Source: a virus. Taken from it: a stretch of DNA of 64,000 bases. Positions 56,725 through 64,000 of the stretch are shown here, piece after piece. The notes under the pieces are model-generated. The model did no database searches, was not told where the DNA came from, and saw only the letters and a list, made by a program, of their open reading frames with translations. Each line of letters opens with the position of its first letter. Within the stretch, counting starts at the first letter, position 1. The position numbers and the translations under genes are program-made. The stretch covers positions 1 through 64,000 of the IMG/VR virus record IMGVR_UViG_3300038463_000730; one strand, given 5' to 3'.

Positions 56725-56949
56725 ATGGTTTCGAACAAGCGTGATCGATTGGAATTTGAAGGCGAAGTGGTTGAGGAGAACAAGGGCAAATTCCTTGTGA
56801 AGGTTACGGAGACCCACTCCGTGCGTTGCACTCTGGCCGGGAAGGTCCGTCAGAATCAGGTGCATATCCTACCCGGTGACAAAGTAAAGATTGAAGTTAG
56901 TCTTTACGATACGACTCAGGGTCGTATCACGTTCCGTATGAAGAAGTAA
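56725..56949 (+). CDS. infA: translation initiation factor IF-1, 74 aa
   Basis: S1/OB-fold sequence: EFEGEVVEENKGKFLVKV (strands 1-2), VRCTLAGKVRQNQVHILPGD, then KVKIEVSLYDTTQGRITFRM. The GKxRxN...ILxGDxVxxExxxYDxxxGRIxFR pattern is diagnostic of bacterial IF-1, and the length (74 vs about 72) fits. IF-1 sits in the ribosomal A site with IF-2 and IF-3. A phage copy could favour phage mRNAs or replace a host factor. Small intergenic gap after the upstream gene. Confidence 0.92.
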   Translation: MVSNKRDRLEFEGEVVEENKGKFLVKVTETHSVRCTLAGKVRQNQVHILPGDKVKIEVSLYDTTQGRITFRMKK

Positions 56950-56955
56950 AACCGA

Positions 56956-57096
56956 ATGTCAAGCTGGTCGAAGCTGCGAAAGTTTACTTTCGTCGAGATA
57001 GATCTGTGCAAGAAGTGCTACCGCGCTATCTTCGTCCATGCGTCAGACGAAATGGATGCGCGGAACCAACTTAAGGTATCGTGGGCTGTGGATTGA
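56956..57096 (+). CDS. small CxxC protein, 46 aa
   Basis: MSSWSKLRKFTFVEIDLCKK, CxxC (CKKC at 18-21), then AIFVHASDEMDARNQLK. Begins 6 nt after the IF-1 stop. Possibly a minimal zinc-bound strand-helix protein. Confidence 0.6.
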   Translation: MSSWSKLRKFTFVEIDLCKKCYRAIFVHASDEMDARNQLKVSWAVD

Positions 57097-57236
57097 TCAA
57101 TGTTTCCACCTCGAAAGCAAAAAAGCGCGGATACAAATACGCGCTTTTGCGAACACAAGTTGAACTTGATAATCTGCTAGACCGATTCTTGTTGACCAAG
57201 AAAGATCTTGATATTCTGATTAACCTATCGTATTAG
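57081..57236 (+). CDS. small helical protein, 51 aa
   Basis: GTG with AAGG 4 nt upstream, overlapping the previous gene by 16 nt. MGCGLINVSTSKAKKRGYKY... with Leu-rich helices. A 9-bp inverted repeat lies within it, so an untranslated terminator is the alternative reading. Confidence 0.45.
   Translation: MGCGLINVSTSKAKKRGYKYALLRTQVELDNLLDRFLLTKKDLDILINLSY
57121..57148. terminator. inverted repeat, possible bidirectional terminator
   Basis: AAAAGCGCG and CGCGCTTTT with a 10-nt loop, between convergent gene sets. A-run before and T-run after suit termination on either strand, though the plus-strand 51-aa frame also spans it. Confidence 0.45.
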
Positions 57237-57237
57237 T

Positions 57238-58047
57238 TTATGGAACGAGCGCTTCGACCCGCGTCGGAACCCATAAGTCGTTGGTCATATCGGCAGCAAT
57301 ATAGGCCGAACTAAACCATGCGTGTCCTGGGTAGTTCGTATCTCCCCATCCCGTTCCCCACGAATTACGAACGAGGAACTGAATGTCCGGGTTACGACGA
57401 ACACCAACGATGCACTGCGCGTGGCCACCGGCCGGATTGGTTGGTGGTTGCCACACATTCGTGCCACCGGTCCAGCTTTCATACTGTTGCGAAACCTGAG
57501 TTCCGAACACGACCGGGTGATTGGCGCGAATCGCCATTTCAACATCGGCAATTCTCTGGTCACCGGTTGAGTCGATTCGGTAGAAGTTCGACAATGGAAC
57601 TTCGTTATCGCTGGCTACTTTGTAAGCCTGTGTTGGTGGTTGGGTAAATACAGCAGCTTCGACATACGGCCACTCCGACTCCGGACAAATACCGAAGCGC
57701 ATTAGAGAGTCAAAAGCATTGTGAATGAATGTGCCCTGGTCTACATTCGTATCATGATCGTATGAACGAGCATTCCAATAAACGAACAAACGTGACAACG
57801 GTGTAATCGTTACGCCTTCGACACCCTGTAGAATCTCCAACGCGCCACATGTTGAGTTGGCAACACACGAGCCGAGCTGACCCTGATCAAAACATGGAAC
57901 CTTTTCAGAGATGATGTACGGGTTGGCTGCTGGAGTCGCGGCCATCCTAGCAAACGCGAGCTTCGTCATGCCGCCGCGCATGACTGAGAATTTGTTGTAA
58001 GGAACCCAGCTTGGTGTTGGTCGGTATCCATTGATATTGTAAGGCAT
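57238..58047 (-). CDS. papain-like (C1A) cysteine protease, 269 aa
   Basis: Catalytic set in order: oxyanion Gln55 and Cys61 in DQGQLGSCVA, His209 in GGHAQCIVG, Asn228 in RNSWGTGWGD. These are the C1 peptidase signatures. No N-terminal signal or typical propeptide: residues 1-50 are short and Pro/Asn-rich, so it may be made active or be processed during virion assembly. Phage roles could be prohead maturation, host-protein cleavage or envelope degradation; not decidable from sequence. Confidence 0.87.
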   Translation of the reverse strand: MPYNINGYRPTPSWVPYNKFSVMRGGMTKLAFARMAATPAANPYIISEKVPCFDQGQLGSCVANSTCGALEILQGVEGVTITPLSRLFVYWNARSYDHDTNVDQGTFIHNAFDSLMRFGICPESEWPYVEAAVFTQPPTQAYKVASDNEVPLSNFYRIDSTGDQRIADVEMAIRANHPVVFGTQVSQQYESWTGGTNVWQPPTNPAGGHAQCIVGVRRNPDIQFLVRNSWGTGWGDTNYPGHAWFSSAYIAADMTNDLWVPTRVEALVP

Positions 58048-58059
58048 CGTATCCCCTAG

Positions 58060-58368
58060 TTACTTAGTTGGTTTGTTACAAAGATTTGCCGATTCACAAT
58101 CCGTGATTCCGGCGAGACATTTCGGATCGATTTCGATGCCGTTGTTTTGCGTCTGACGACAAAAATCTCCGAATGACAGGCCCTTCGCGGTTGGCTGACC
58201 CAACGCGCAATTGAGCTTCAATAGGTTCTTTTGGGCCGCATCACAGGAATCTGTATCGGTTACGAGCGGCGTCGGATGTGGCGGCGCATACGAACTACCG
58301 CAATGAATCGATGACAACGCAATCGAGCCAACAATCACAACGAATATCCCTTTAAGTAGTTTACTCAT
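58060..58368 (-). CDS. secreted, possibly lipidated, cysteine-rich protein, 102 aa
   Basis: Signal-like N-terminus MSKLLKGIFVVIVGSIALSS then IHC (Cys23). The Cys is a weak lipobox match. The mature part has seven further Cys, probably disulfides. Directly downstream of the protease region on the same strand. Confidence 0.62.
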   Translation of the reverse strand: MSKLLKGIFVVIVGSIALSSIHCGSSYAPPHPTPLVTDTDSCDAAQKNLLKLNCALGQPTAKGLSFGDFCRQTQNNGIEIDPKCLAGITDCESANLCNKPTK

Positions 58369-58404
58369 AACAATAAGATGTATGAAAAATGATAGAAGGA
58401 TCAG

Positions 58405-59451
58405 GTGTCGATATCCTGCTTGTTTTACCCTTCGAACGATATGCTTCCTCTGATTAAAGAAGGGCTTACGTTCGATGATGTTCTGTTGGTACCGAGGCAT
58501 TCGAAAGTGAAAAGCCGATCGGATATCAAACTGAACGTGAATCTGTCCGGTTTCAGATTCAACACGCCAATCATCCCGGCAAACATGAAGAGTGTTTCGG
58601 GAGAAGCGATGCTCCACACCATGCAAGCTCGTGGAGGAATGGGACTACTTCACCGGTTCATGCCATTCGGCGAACAACTAACGATCATGAGTCAACCGAA
58701 TGTATTGTTCGGTCACGTTGGTGTTTCACTAGGTGTGAATGAAATCGACCTGATTCACCTGGAACAGTTCTATAAGATCGGTGTTCGGATCTTCTGTATC
58801 GACGTTGCTCATGGCGACTCGGATGCTTGTATCGAGATGACTAAGGCGGTCGCGGCCAAAACCGGAACATTGGTCATCTCAGGTAATGTAGCGACAGGAG
58901 ACGGAGCGAGCCGTTTGTGGGCGGCTGGTGCGGATGTTGTAAAGGTTGGGGTCGGACCAGGAAGCCTTTGTACGACCCGGATTGAGACCGGAAACGGTGT
59001 CCCGCAACTTACTGCATTGATGGAAATAGCGGCGGTTCGCGACCACATGAATTACAAAGGTCGTAAATTCATCATCGCGGATGGCGGTATCAAAAACGCT
59101 GGCGATTGTGTCAAGGCTCTCTGTTTCTCAGATATGGTGATGGTCGGTAATCTGCTGGCTGGAACAGACGAGACGCCTGGCGACTTCATCAAACTTACCG
59201 GCGCAAACTACAAACGATATGATGGTAGCTCGACGCACAAAACTAATCGTGTTGAGGGCGTTACAGCCCTTGTTCCATCGAAGGGTCCGGTGGAACATAT
59301 TCTTACCAAATTGGAAGAAGGAATACAGTCAGGATGTTCCTACCAAGGCGCGAGTAATCTAGCCGAGCTGAAACTGTACGTACATATGATTCGCATTACC
59401 AATGCTGGGCTGCAAGAGAGTCATCCTCATGATGTGGCGGTCATCAAATGA
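58405..59451 (+). CDS. IMP dehydrogenase / GMP reductase family enzyme, 348 aa
   Basis: GTG at 58405 has AAGGA at 4 nt; the usual family N-terminus ([10 protein letters not shown]) begins 12 residues later at an ATG (58441) with no SD. TIM-barrel signatures: [26 protein letters not shown] with the catalytic Cys (177 from the ATG), [10 protein letters not shown], and [15 protein letters not shown]. The C-terminus GCSYQGA is GMP-reductase-like whereas [14 protein letters not shown] is IMPDH-like. There is no CBS pair. Either enzyme would alter the guanine nucleotide supply. Confidence 0.87.
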   Translation: MSISCLFYPSNDMLPLIKEGLTFDDVLLVPRHSKVKSRSDIKLNVNLSGFRFNTPIIPANMKSVSGEAMLHTMQARGGMGLLHRFMPFGEQLTIMSQPNVLFGHVGVSLGVNEIDLIHLEQFYKIGVRIFCIDVAHGDSDACIEMTKAVAAKTGTLVISGNVATGDGASRLWAAGADVVKVGVGPGSLCTTRIETGNGVPQLTALMEIAAVRDHMNYKGRKFIIADGGIKNAGDCVKALCFSDMVMVGNLLAGTDETPGDFIKLTGANYKRYDGSSTHKTNRVEGVTALVPSKGPVEHILTKLEEGIQSGCSYQGASNLAELKLYVHMIRITNAGLQESHPHDVAVIK

Positions 59452-59834
59452 AGGTTATTGATCCGGGACACGAGTATGAGTTGAAAACGTTGGATGTTCC
59501 TGAGAACACGATCTCAGATCCGCTTTTAATAGCGTTTGTTAAACGCACCGGGGATAACTATCCCGGCAACATCGAGCCTGCTCATTCCGGAACGACTTCG
59601 CAAGAAGTCATGCGCATGTTGATTGAACGGGCAAAATACGTCAACCATCAGAAACCGCACGAAGCTAATGAGCTTATCATCAAGCATCTGCGCGACTGCA
59701 TTTGGATGTTGGAAGAACGAGCTGCTCAACAACACAATCGCAAACTGCCAGAGCGGCACACGGTTCGATATGCAATCGAGTATATTGAAACGTGTCCACA
59801 GTGTGGCCACATCTACTGTGAGCATGCGGAGTGA
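59448..59834 (+). CDS. conserved phage hypothetical protein, 128 aa
   Basis: [20 protein letters not shown]..., FVKRTGDNYPGNIEPAHSGT, EVMRMLIERAKYVNHQ, HLRDCIWMLEERAAQQHNR: a pattern I recall from phage proteins of unknown function (helical, with FVKRxGxxYPGN). CPQCGHIYC at the end adds a zinc pair. ATGA overlap with the IMPDH/GMPR gene. Confidence 0.7.
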   Translation: MKVIDPGHEYELKTLDVPENTISDPLLIAFVKRTGDNYPGNIEPAHSGTTSQEVMRMLIERAKYVNHQKPHEANELIIKHLRDCIWMLEERAAQQHNRKLPERHTVRYAIEYIETCPQCGHIYCEHAE

Positions 59835-60079
59835 GACAGCATTTCATTATCATTCAGCTGATCATTCTGACTCTGATGGTTGCTAAAACAGAGTTCAGCT
59901 CTGACTACGGACTAGGTCAGAAGGTCAGTACTACTATATGTGCTTTGTTCATCTTCCATGCACTGATTTATGTGTTCCATAAAATCAACTATGAACCTAT
60001 CAAAAGAAACGATCGATATCGGCATCCATCGCGGGAAGAGAATTATCGAAGGAGTTGGGCATCGGATTCCTTGGATTGA
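59831..60079 (+). CDS. single-span membrane protein, 82 aa
   Basis: GTG start in the GTGA overlap. Hydrophobic segments at about 4-18 and 36-50 with a basic tail. Its last 89 nt overlap the next family A gene in another frame. Confidence 0.55.
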   Translation: MRQHFIIIQLIILTLMVAKTEFSSDYGLGQKVSTTICALFIFHALIYVFHKINYEPIKRNDRYRHPSREENYRRSWASDSLD

Positions 60080-60347
60080 AGCGTATCAAGATGCTTTTCA
60101 GAAATACGAAGGCAATCAGGTACTAATCAACGGGTTATGCAAACATTGCTCACAGCGATTCAAAGTAGTTCATTGGGGTTCACAGGCCATAATCGTCTAC
60201 TATACCGATCGCTGGAACCAATTATGTAAGTTCGATTTGAACGAACGTTGGTTTTCGAATCGAACGGCAAACAAAAAAGAGGACCAAGAACGGATTCGGG
60301 CGTTGTTAAAAACAAACGTCTGTAGACGTCTTCAGGTCATGTTATAA
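59991..60347 (+). CDS. family A protein outside the array, 118 aa
   Basis: VGH at 22-24, CKHC at 50-53, C111 with tail CRRLQVML. Same architecture as the 26-42 kb genes, but 18 kb away. The tail codons CAG GTC lie before the next ATG, as in the array. Confidence 0.74.
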   Translation: MNLSKETIDIGIHRGKRIIEGVGHRIPWIEAYQDAFQKYEGNQVLINGLCKHCSQRFKVVHWGSQAIIVYYTDRWNQLCKFDLNERWFSNRTANKKEDQERIRALLKTNVCRRLQVML

Positions 60348-60515
60348 ATGGCCCGTTTATCGTGGTTTCGATACAGAATAACGATTATGAATAGTAAACG
60401 ACGTGTGGAGTACAACTATTTCTACGACCATTTGTATGAAGCACTGATTGCGATCGGGCTCTATGGAGCAATGGGTAATGTCATACGTATAGGTATGAAC
60501 AGAAATGAATACTGA
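60348..60515 (+). CDS. small paralogue D1, 55 aa
   Basis: MARLSWFRYRITIMNSKRRV..., with LYEALIAIGLYGAMGNVIRI at the C-terminus. The next gene shares this end. ATG immediately after the TAA of the family A gene. Confidence 0.6.
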   Translation: MARLSWFRYRITIMNSKRRVEYNYFYDHLYEALIAIGLYGAMGNVIRIGMNRNEY

Positions 60516-60732
60516 GGCTATCACTAGGCTGCCTAGATTCGCAAGAATCACGGTCGAACATTGGCGTCGGTACGATGGTAGGCGGTTCAAATACCGAATC
60601 TGTTACTACAGTAATCAAGAAGATGATGGGGATGGTGGGTTTGTCGGATTGATCTATCAGAATTTGTTCGAGGCGCTTTTGGCCGTTGCGATCTTTGGAA
60701 TGTTCGGAAGGGTAAGAATAGGTAACAAATGA
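60505..60732 (+). CDS. small paralogue D2, 75 aa
   Basis: MNTEAITRLPRFARITVEHW..., LFEALLAVAIFGMFGRVRIG at the C-terminus, matching the preceding gene (L-Y/F-EAL-A-..-G..G..R-IG). The hydrophobic helix may insert in membrane. Overlaps D1 by 11 nt. Confidence 0.62.
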   Translation: MNTEAITRLPRFARITVEHWRRYDGRRFKYRICYYSNQEDDGDGGFVGLIYQNLFEALLAVAIFGMFGRVRIGNK

Positions 60733-61049
60733 ATATCAATGTCATTACTTCACGTATCATCTTGGCTTGTTTTGTTGGCCCGATGCTTTTCGCATTGGCA
60801 TGCGAGGATTCTCCCAAGACAACAGATGGAAAACCGAATCTGGATTGGGCCGGTGATGCTTCGAAAGAATGGGTGAAAGACGTAAAGACCGAAATCCGTG
60901 GCGTTAGCTGTATGTACCACAGCTCGTACGCACTCTGTGATCTTCTTTACCCGAGTGGTGCGACGGATCAGCTAAAATGTTATCCTGGAAAGAATGACGA
61001 GACGCCTCGTGGTTGTTTCCGTGTAGAACCGGTGAAGGCATCAGAATGA
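60729..61049 (+). CDS. predicted lipoprotein, 106 aa
   Basis: Signal sequence MNINVITSRIILACFVGPML then FALAC with Cys25 as the likely lipidated residue; then Glu/Asp/Lys-rich mature part with four more Cys. Ends overlapping the deaminase start by 4 nt. Confidence 0.7.
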   Translation: MNINVITSRIILACFVGPMLFALACEDSPKTTDGKPNLDWAGDASKEWVKDVKTEIRGVSCMYHSSYALCDLLYPSGATDQLKCYPGKNDETPRGCFRVEPVKASE

Positions 61050-61570
61050 GAATATTACTAGGATCGGAACTGGACGCGACGAACAAGTGGTTCGAAATGG
61101 TTCGTCAAGAAGCGATCAAATCACCCTGCAAACGAGCCAGATGTGGAACGGTGATCGCTCGGATGTATGGCGACGAAATTGCGCTCGGCTGGGGCTGGAA
61201 TCAACCGGCCGGTGGAGTCAATCCGCGTTGTGAAAACCTAGCTCTTCGATCAGGTTTCAAGTCAGACAAGACTTGCTGCATTCATGCCGAGCAAGTCGCG
61301 ATCATGCACGCTCTCTCCCGTGGGCGAGAGTATGATTCACATTATGCCAGACTCTATTTCGCACGAGTTGATGACGATGGTCAGCTGAAACCATCGGGAC
61401 AACCCTATTGCACGATCTGTAGCAAAATGGCTTTGCATGCTGGAATCAAAGAATGGTGTTTGATTCATAAAGCAGGCGTGACGGTTTACGATGCAACAGA
61501 ATACAATGAACTAAGTTATGATTACGGTGACCCGGTTACGACCGGCCCAATGGGAGCGTACAATGGCTAA
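61046..61570 (+). CDS. deoxycytidylate deaminase-like protein, 174 aa
   Basis: Zinc deaminase signature HAEQ (His80, Glu82) and PYCTIC (Cys122, Cys125), with GTVIAR and NPRCENL upstream as in dCMP deaminases. It would convert dCMP to dUMP for dTMP synthesis, fitting dUTPase and DHFR nearby. GAAGG 7 nt before the ATG. The N-terminal 30 residues are longer than in some relatives. A nucleoside deaminase cannot be excluded. Confidence 0.82.
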   Translation: MRILLGSELDATNKWFEMVRQEAIKSPCKRARCGTVIARMYGDEIALGWGWNQPAGGVNPRCENLALRSGFKSDKTCCIHAEQVAIMHALSRGREYDSHYARLYFARVDDDGQLKPSGQPYCTICSKMALHAGIKEWCLIHKAGVTVYDATEYNELSYDYGDPVTTGPMGAYNG

Positions 61571-62129
61571 ACGAATCAGCATGATTGCGGCAGTGGCTCA
61601 GAATGGTGTCATGGGGGACGCGGATACAAACAAGCTTCCGTGGCATTACCCCGAGGACTTCAAGCGTTTCAAGGCTGTTACGACAGCCGGATTCGAGCCA
61701 GAGGTTCAGGGCACGATCATCATGGGTCGTAAAACATGGGAATCGATCGGTTCGCGTCCGCTTCCGAAGCGTCGCAATATCATTGTGTCCAGCACAATGG
61801 GTCGCCTCGGTAATGACCCGGCCAAGCCGGATGTCGTCTACGTCAGTACGCTCGAAGACGCGATCGAGAACGGCACAGACAATATCTGGATCTGCGGAGG
61901 TTCGTCAGTTTACGAGCAATCGATGAAGTATGCCGGGTTGATCGACTTGACGATCGTTCCGGATGCTCCGCAGCTAAAGAATCCTGTGCGGTTTCCGTGG
62001 ATCAATCCTCTTCTGTTCAAGCTCGTGTCAGAAGAATCGACTTCATACACGAAAGGTGACATAACGGGTAAATTGATTCATGTACAGTATGAACGCATCG
62101 ACGATACATTGGAAGCGTTTACTCATTGA
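61563..62129 (+). CDS. folA: dihydrofolate reductase, 188 aa
   Basis: MIAAVAQNGVMGD at the N-terminus, KLPWHYPEDFKRFKAVT (Trp27, Asp32 in the substrate site), GTIIMGRKTWESIG, RRNIIVSS and IWICGGSSVYEQ: the DHFR motif series in order. Reduces dihydrofolate after thymidylate synthesis. GGGAG 6 nt before ATG; overlaps the deaminase by 8 nt, so coupled. No thymidylate synthase is in this window. Confidence 0.92.
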   Translation: MAKRISMIAAVAQNGVMGDADTNKLPWHYPEDFKRFKAVTTAGFEPEVQGTIIMGRKTWESIGSRPLPKRRNIIVSSTMGRLGNDPAKPDVVYVSTLEDAIENGTDNIWICGGSSVYEQSMKYAGLIDLTIVPDAPQLKNPVRFPWINPLLFKLVSEESTSYTKGDITGKLIHVQYERIDDTLEAFTH

Positions 62130-62572
62130 GCACTGTGATGTTGATCGGCCAGGCTGCTGTTGGGTATGATACCGGCATGCTGACTATGAACGTGAAGCTA
62201 TGCTCAGTAATCATCGTGACCGATTCAATCTGTCAACTGATAGGTGAGCCGGATAACGTAACTATTCCAGGCCCACCGAGAACAATACTCGCTCATGGTG
62301 ATGGTGGCGTCATTGCTGCGTTCTACGATGACGGTAGATTAGAACTGGTCGATACAGCAAGAGAAACCGGGCTTGCTTTGTATCGGCTAACGAAACAATT
62401 CAAGATATCATCAATGAGTGAGAGCCCGGTTGTCATTCGTATCTCGATGGCTCAACACACCATCACGATCATGGATGACATGAAGCTAAGTTGGACTGGT
62501 AACCAATCTCTAGAGTTAAAACTAGTACAAGATTACATGAAGCATTTTGCTAACGCGGAGGTGATGGCATGA
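62126..62572 (+). CDS. hypothetical protein, 148 aa
   Basis: The TTG in the TTGA overlap has GGAAG about 10 nt upstream; ATG at 62138 is the alternative. Mixed alpha/beta with LIGEPDNVTIPGPP and GGVIAAFYDDGR strands. Function unknown. Confidence 0.6.
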   Translation: MSTVMLIGQAAVGYDTGMLTMNVKLCSVIIVTDSICQLIGEPDNVTIPGPPRTILAHGDGGVIAAFYDDGRLELVDTARETGLALYRLTKQFKISSMSESPVVIRISMAQHTITIMDDMKLSWTGNQSLELKLVQDYMKHFANAEVMA

Positions 62573-63000
62573 GCGCAAGTGAAACAGATGCGGCAAACGA
62601 GGAAATCAAAGCTCTTCAGGCTCGGGTCATAGACTTGGAGACAAAGTATTCCTATGCGATCGAACAGATTCATGATCTAGGTGTTCGGTGCAAACTTAAC
62701 CGAGACAATGATCATCCTTCGTTCAAGATCGATCCTGAACATGTCTTCAAAGTAGAAGAGGCGCTTACGAAGATCTATAAGGGACCGACCAGCCCGTCTC
62801 GGTTCCGGCTTAGTCCAGAGGCCGAAGCGAAGGCCGGTGCATTCATTACGAAACATAACGAGTTGCACCGGGGTAAATACCAAGGCGCGATCGGCGGAGC
62901 GCTAACATTTACTTTCACCGATACAAGCATCGGCCAGATCCAAAACGTCGAATGCTATTGTGGCGATAAAGAGTGCATCAACGCCGATGAGGTATGGTAA
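62569..63000 (+). CDS. coiled-coil plus Cys-containing protein, 143 aa
   Basis: GGAGGTGATGGC before ATG. Residues 8-40 are heptad-like (EEIKALQARVIDLETKYSYA), a probable coiled coil; the C-terminus holds CYCGDKEC. Unknown role. Confidence 0.65.
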   Translation: MSASETDAANEEIKALQARVIDLETKYSYAIEQIHDLGVRCKLNRDNDHPSFKIDPEHVFKVEEALTKIYKGPTSPSRFRLSPEAEAKAGAFITKHNELHRGKYQGAIGGALTFTFTDTSIGQIQNVECYCGDKECINADEVW

Positions 63001-63299
63001 TGGCTGCTAGAAAAACAGCCAAGCCTGAGAAACGGTATGTTGTAATATGTATGCATGATGGTGGATTGCGCCAGGTCTATACACAGAAGTCTTACGATTA
63101 CGCTATCGCCATTGCCGGGCTCTATTGGATGAGCCGTGACCTGATGTTCGATCCGAATTCAAAAGAAGTATTTTTAGTGGACCCAAAATACTTCGATCCT
63201 GACGATCTCGTTCTAACTCGTAAGAGAGGCAAAATCGCTTACGTATCTTACAGCGATACTCAGATCTGGATTGTTCAGGAAGGTAACCACTGCCTATGA
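63000..63299 (+). CDS. hypothetical protein, 99 aa
   Basis: GAGG 7 nt before the ATG at 63000. Basic N-terminus, then CMHDGGLRQVYTQKSYDYAI and strands. Overlaps the next gene by 4 nt. Confidence 0.62.
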   Translation: MAARKTAKPEKRYVVICMHDGGLRQVYTQKSYDYAIAIAGLYWMSRDLMFDPNSKEVFLVDPKYFDPDDLVLTRKRGKIAYVSYSDTQIWIVQEGNHCL

Positions 63300-63724
63300 A
63301 GGCTACGTTTCATCCCAACGGTTTCTTCGTTCGTGTACTGCACCAGTTCAGTAACGGGATGCGACTTCGTCTACACACATGGCCCGCAGATCGCTCGGAC
63401 AGATCGGATCCACATGACCATCGCACGTGGTTCATATCACTCCCACTCTGTGGCAGATTCATTGAACATCGTTATCGGGAGGTTCCGGGCTCGATACCTA
63501 TTTACAAATGTCGCGTTACAACTGGAGCTGAACGATTGGATGTTCATCGTGATGGGCAGTCCGGTCTTGAACGTATCGAGACGAAAATTCGGTATCCCGG
63601 TATTCCGTATTATTGTTCGAAGGAAGTGATTCACTCGTACAGCCCAGCACGGAAGCGATTCGCTGCATCACTTGTGTTGTTTGGACCAACGATCGGAAAG
63701 ATACCGAAGGCTTGGATTATTTGA
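63296..63724 (+). CDS. cupin-like protein, 142 aa
   Basis: DPHDHRTWFISLPLCGRFIE near 39-58 fits the cupin first motif (HxH...G), and FHPNG with VIHSYSPARKRFAASLVLFG the second-motif region. Cupins of this kind bind a metal and act as dioxygenases or sugar-modifying enzymes; function here is not assignable. Confidence 0.65.
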   Translation: MKATFHPNGFFVRVLHQFSNGMRLRLHTWPADRSDRSDPHDHRTWFISLPLCGRFIEHRYREVPGSIPIYKCRVTTGAERLDVHRDGQSGLERIETKIRYPGIPYYCSKEVIHSYSPARKRFAASLVLFGPTIGKIPKAWII

Positions 63725-64000
63725 AACTTATTAGTTTTTCAATGCTTAGAAGGCTAGTTCGCGCACGTCTTAATGCATCATCAAATGAGATAGTATCTCA
63801 ACATTACAATGTCTCATTGAGCTAAATGTAATTGACGTGCTGTTGCCATGAATTTTGGCATGCTCCATCAGTCTATTTGTTGGTACGAACAATTGAATAG
63901 TTTCGTTAACTACGCTGGTCCCAAGCATAGTTACACAATATTCGCACTTTAAACATCCATAAAGTTTATATGGAGCGGGTAGCCAACTTCACTTAATTCT
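63725..64000. other. right end of window, no supported gene
   Basis: Contains a short 34-codon frame (63848-63952) without SD and an ATGAGATAGTATCTCA palindrome near 63786. AT-rich; probably leader or intergenic DNA. Confidence 0.35.

Noticed and set aside
63848-63952. 34-codon gene at the right end
   Set aside because: No SD, no motif and beyond the last coupled gene; left as intergenic.

Overview
The window looks like part of a very large tailed-phage genome, or a phage-like element. Evidence: dense short genes with 1-11 nt overlaps, long single-strand blocks, three HNH endonucleases lying against the grain, nucleotide-metabolism enzymes (dUTPase, DHFR, dCMP deaminase, IMPDH/GMPR family), AlkB-like and DEDDh enzymes, and two large gene-free structured regions. 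No capsid, portal, terminase or polymerase gene is recognisable. Three predicted secreted or lipoprotein-like proteins suggest a Gram-negative host, but that is inference. Standard stop codons are used throughout.

Layout. 1-24.1 kb: minus-strand block of about 50 small genes (XRE regulator, DUF7007-, DUF6011- and DUF2786-like proteins, a metallophosphoesterase) interrupted by three plus-strand HNH genes at 5.1, 8.7 and 16.2 kb. It holds tRNA-like elements with canonical acceptor stem and T-arm but odd middles, a structured gene-free stretch at 15.0-15.8 kb, and a second at 22.7-24.06 kb rich in GAAA hairpins, probably one giant minus-strand RNA. Five exact copies of GGCTCCATTCCATTG (minus strand) precede genes and the RNA from 20.3 to 24.1 kb. 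24.1-24.7 kb is the strand switch, with short direct repeats. 24.7-45.8 kb: plus-strand block dominated by two expanded families of small proteins. Family A has about 27 members here plus one at 60.0 kb; it combines a Gly-His motif, a CxxC-type pair and a cysteine exactly eight residues from the C-terminus. Family B has seven members with an N-terminal Pro-Trp. Many genes overlap by ATGA, and many share a C-terminal tail whose codons also form a ribosome-binding site for the next gene. A soluble histidine kinase lies at 44.2 kb.

45.9-58.4 kb is mosaic: a five-gene paralogous set (family C, 49.3-50.6 kb), a SLOG protein, a repeat-domain protein apparently extended by a dnaX-type -1 frameshift at 52.39 kb, dUTPase, DEDDh exonuclease, translation initiation factor IF-1 and a papain-like protease. 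58.4-63.7 kb: IMPDH/GMP-reductase family enzyme, dCMP deaminase, DHFR and small genes.

The strongest candidates for something undescribed are the family A/B arrays with their shared tail, the giant structured RNA with its repeated promoter-like element, and the frameshifting repeat protein. All calls come from reading motifs by eye; no database search was run.
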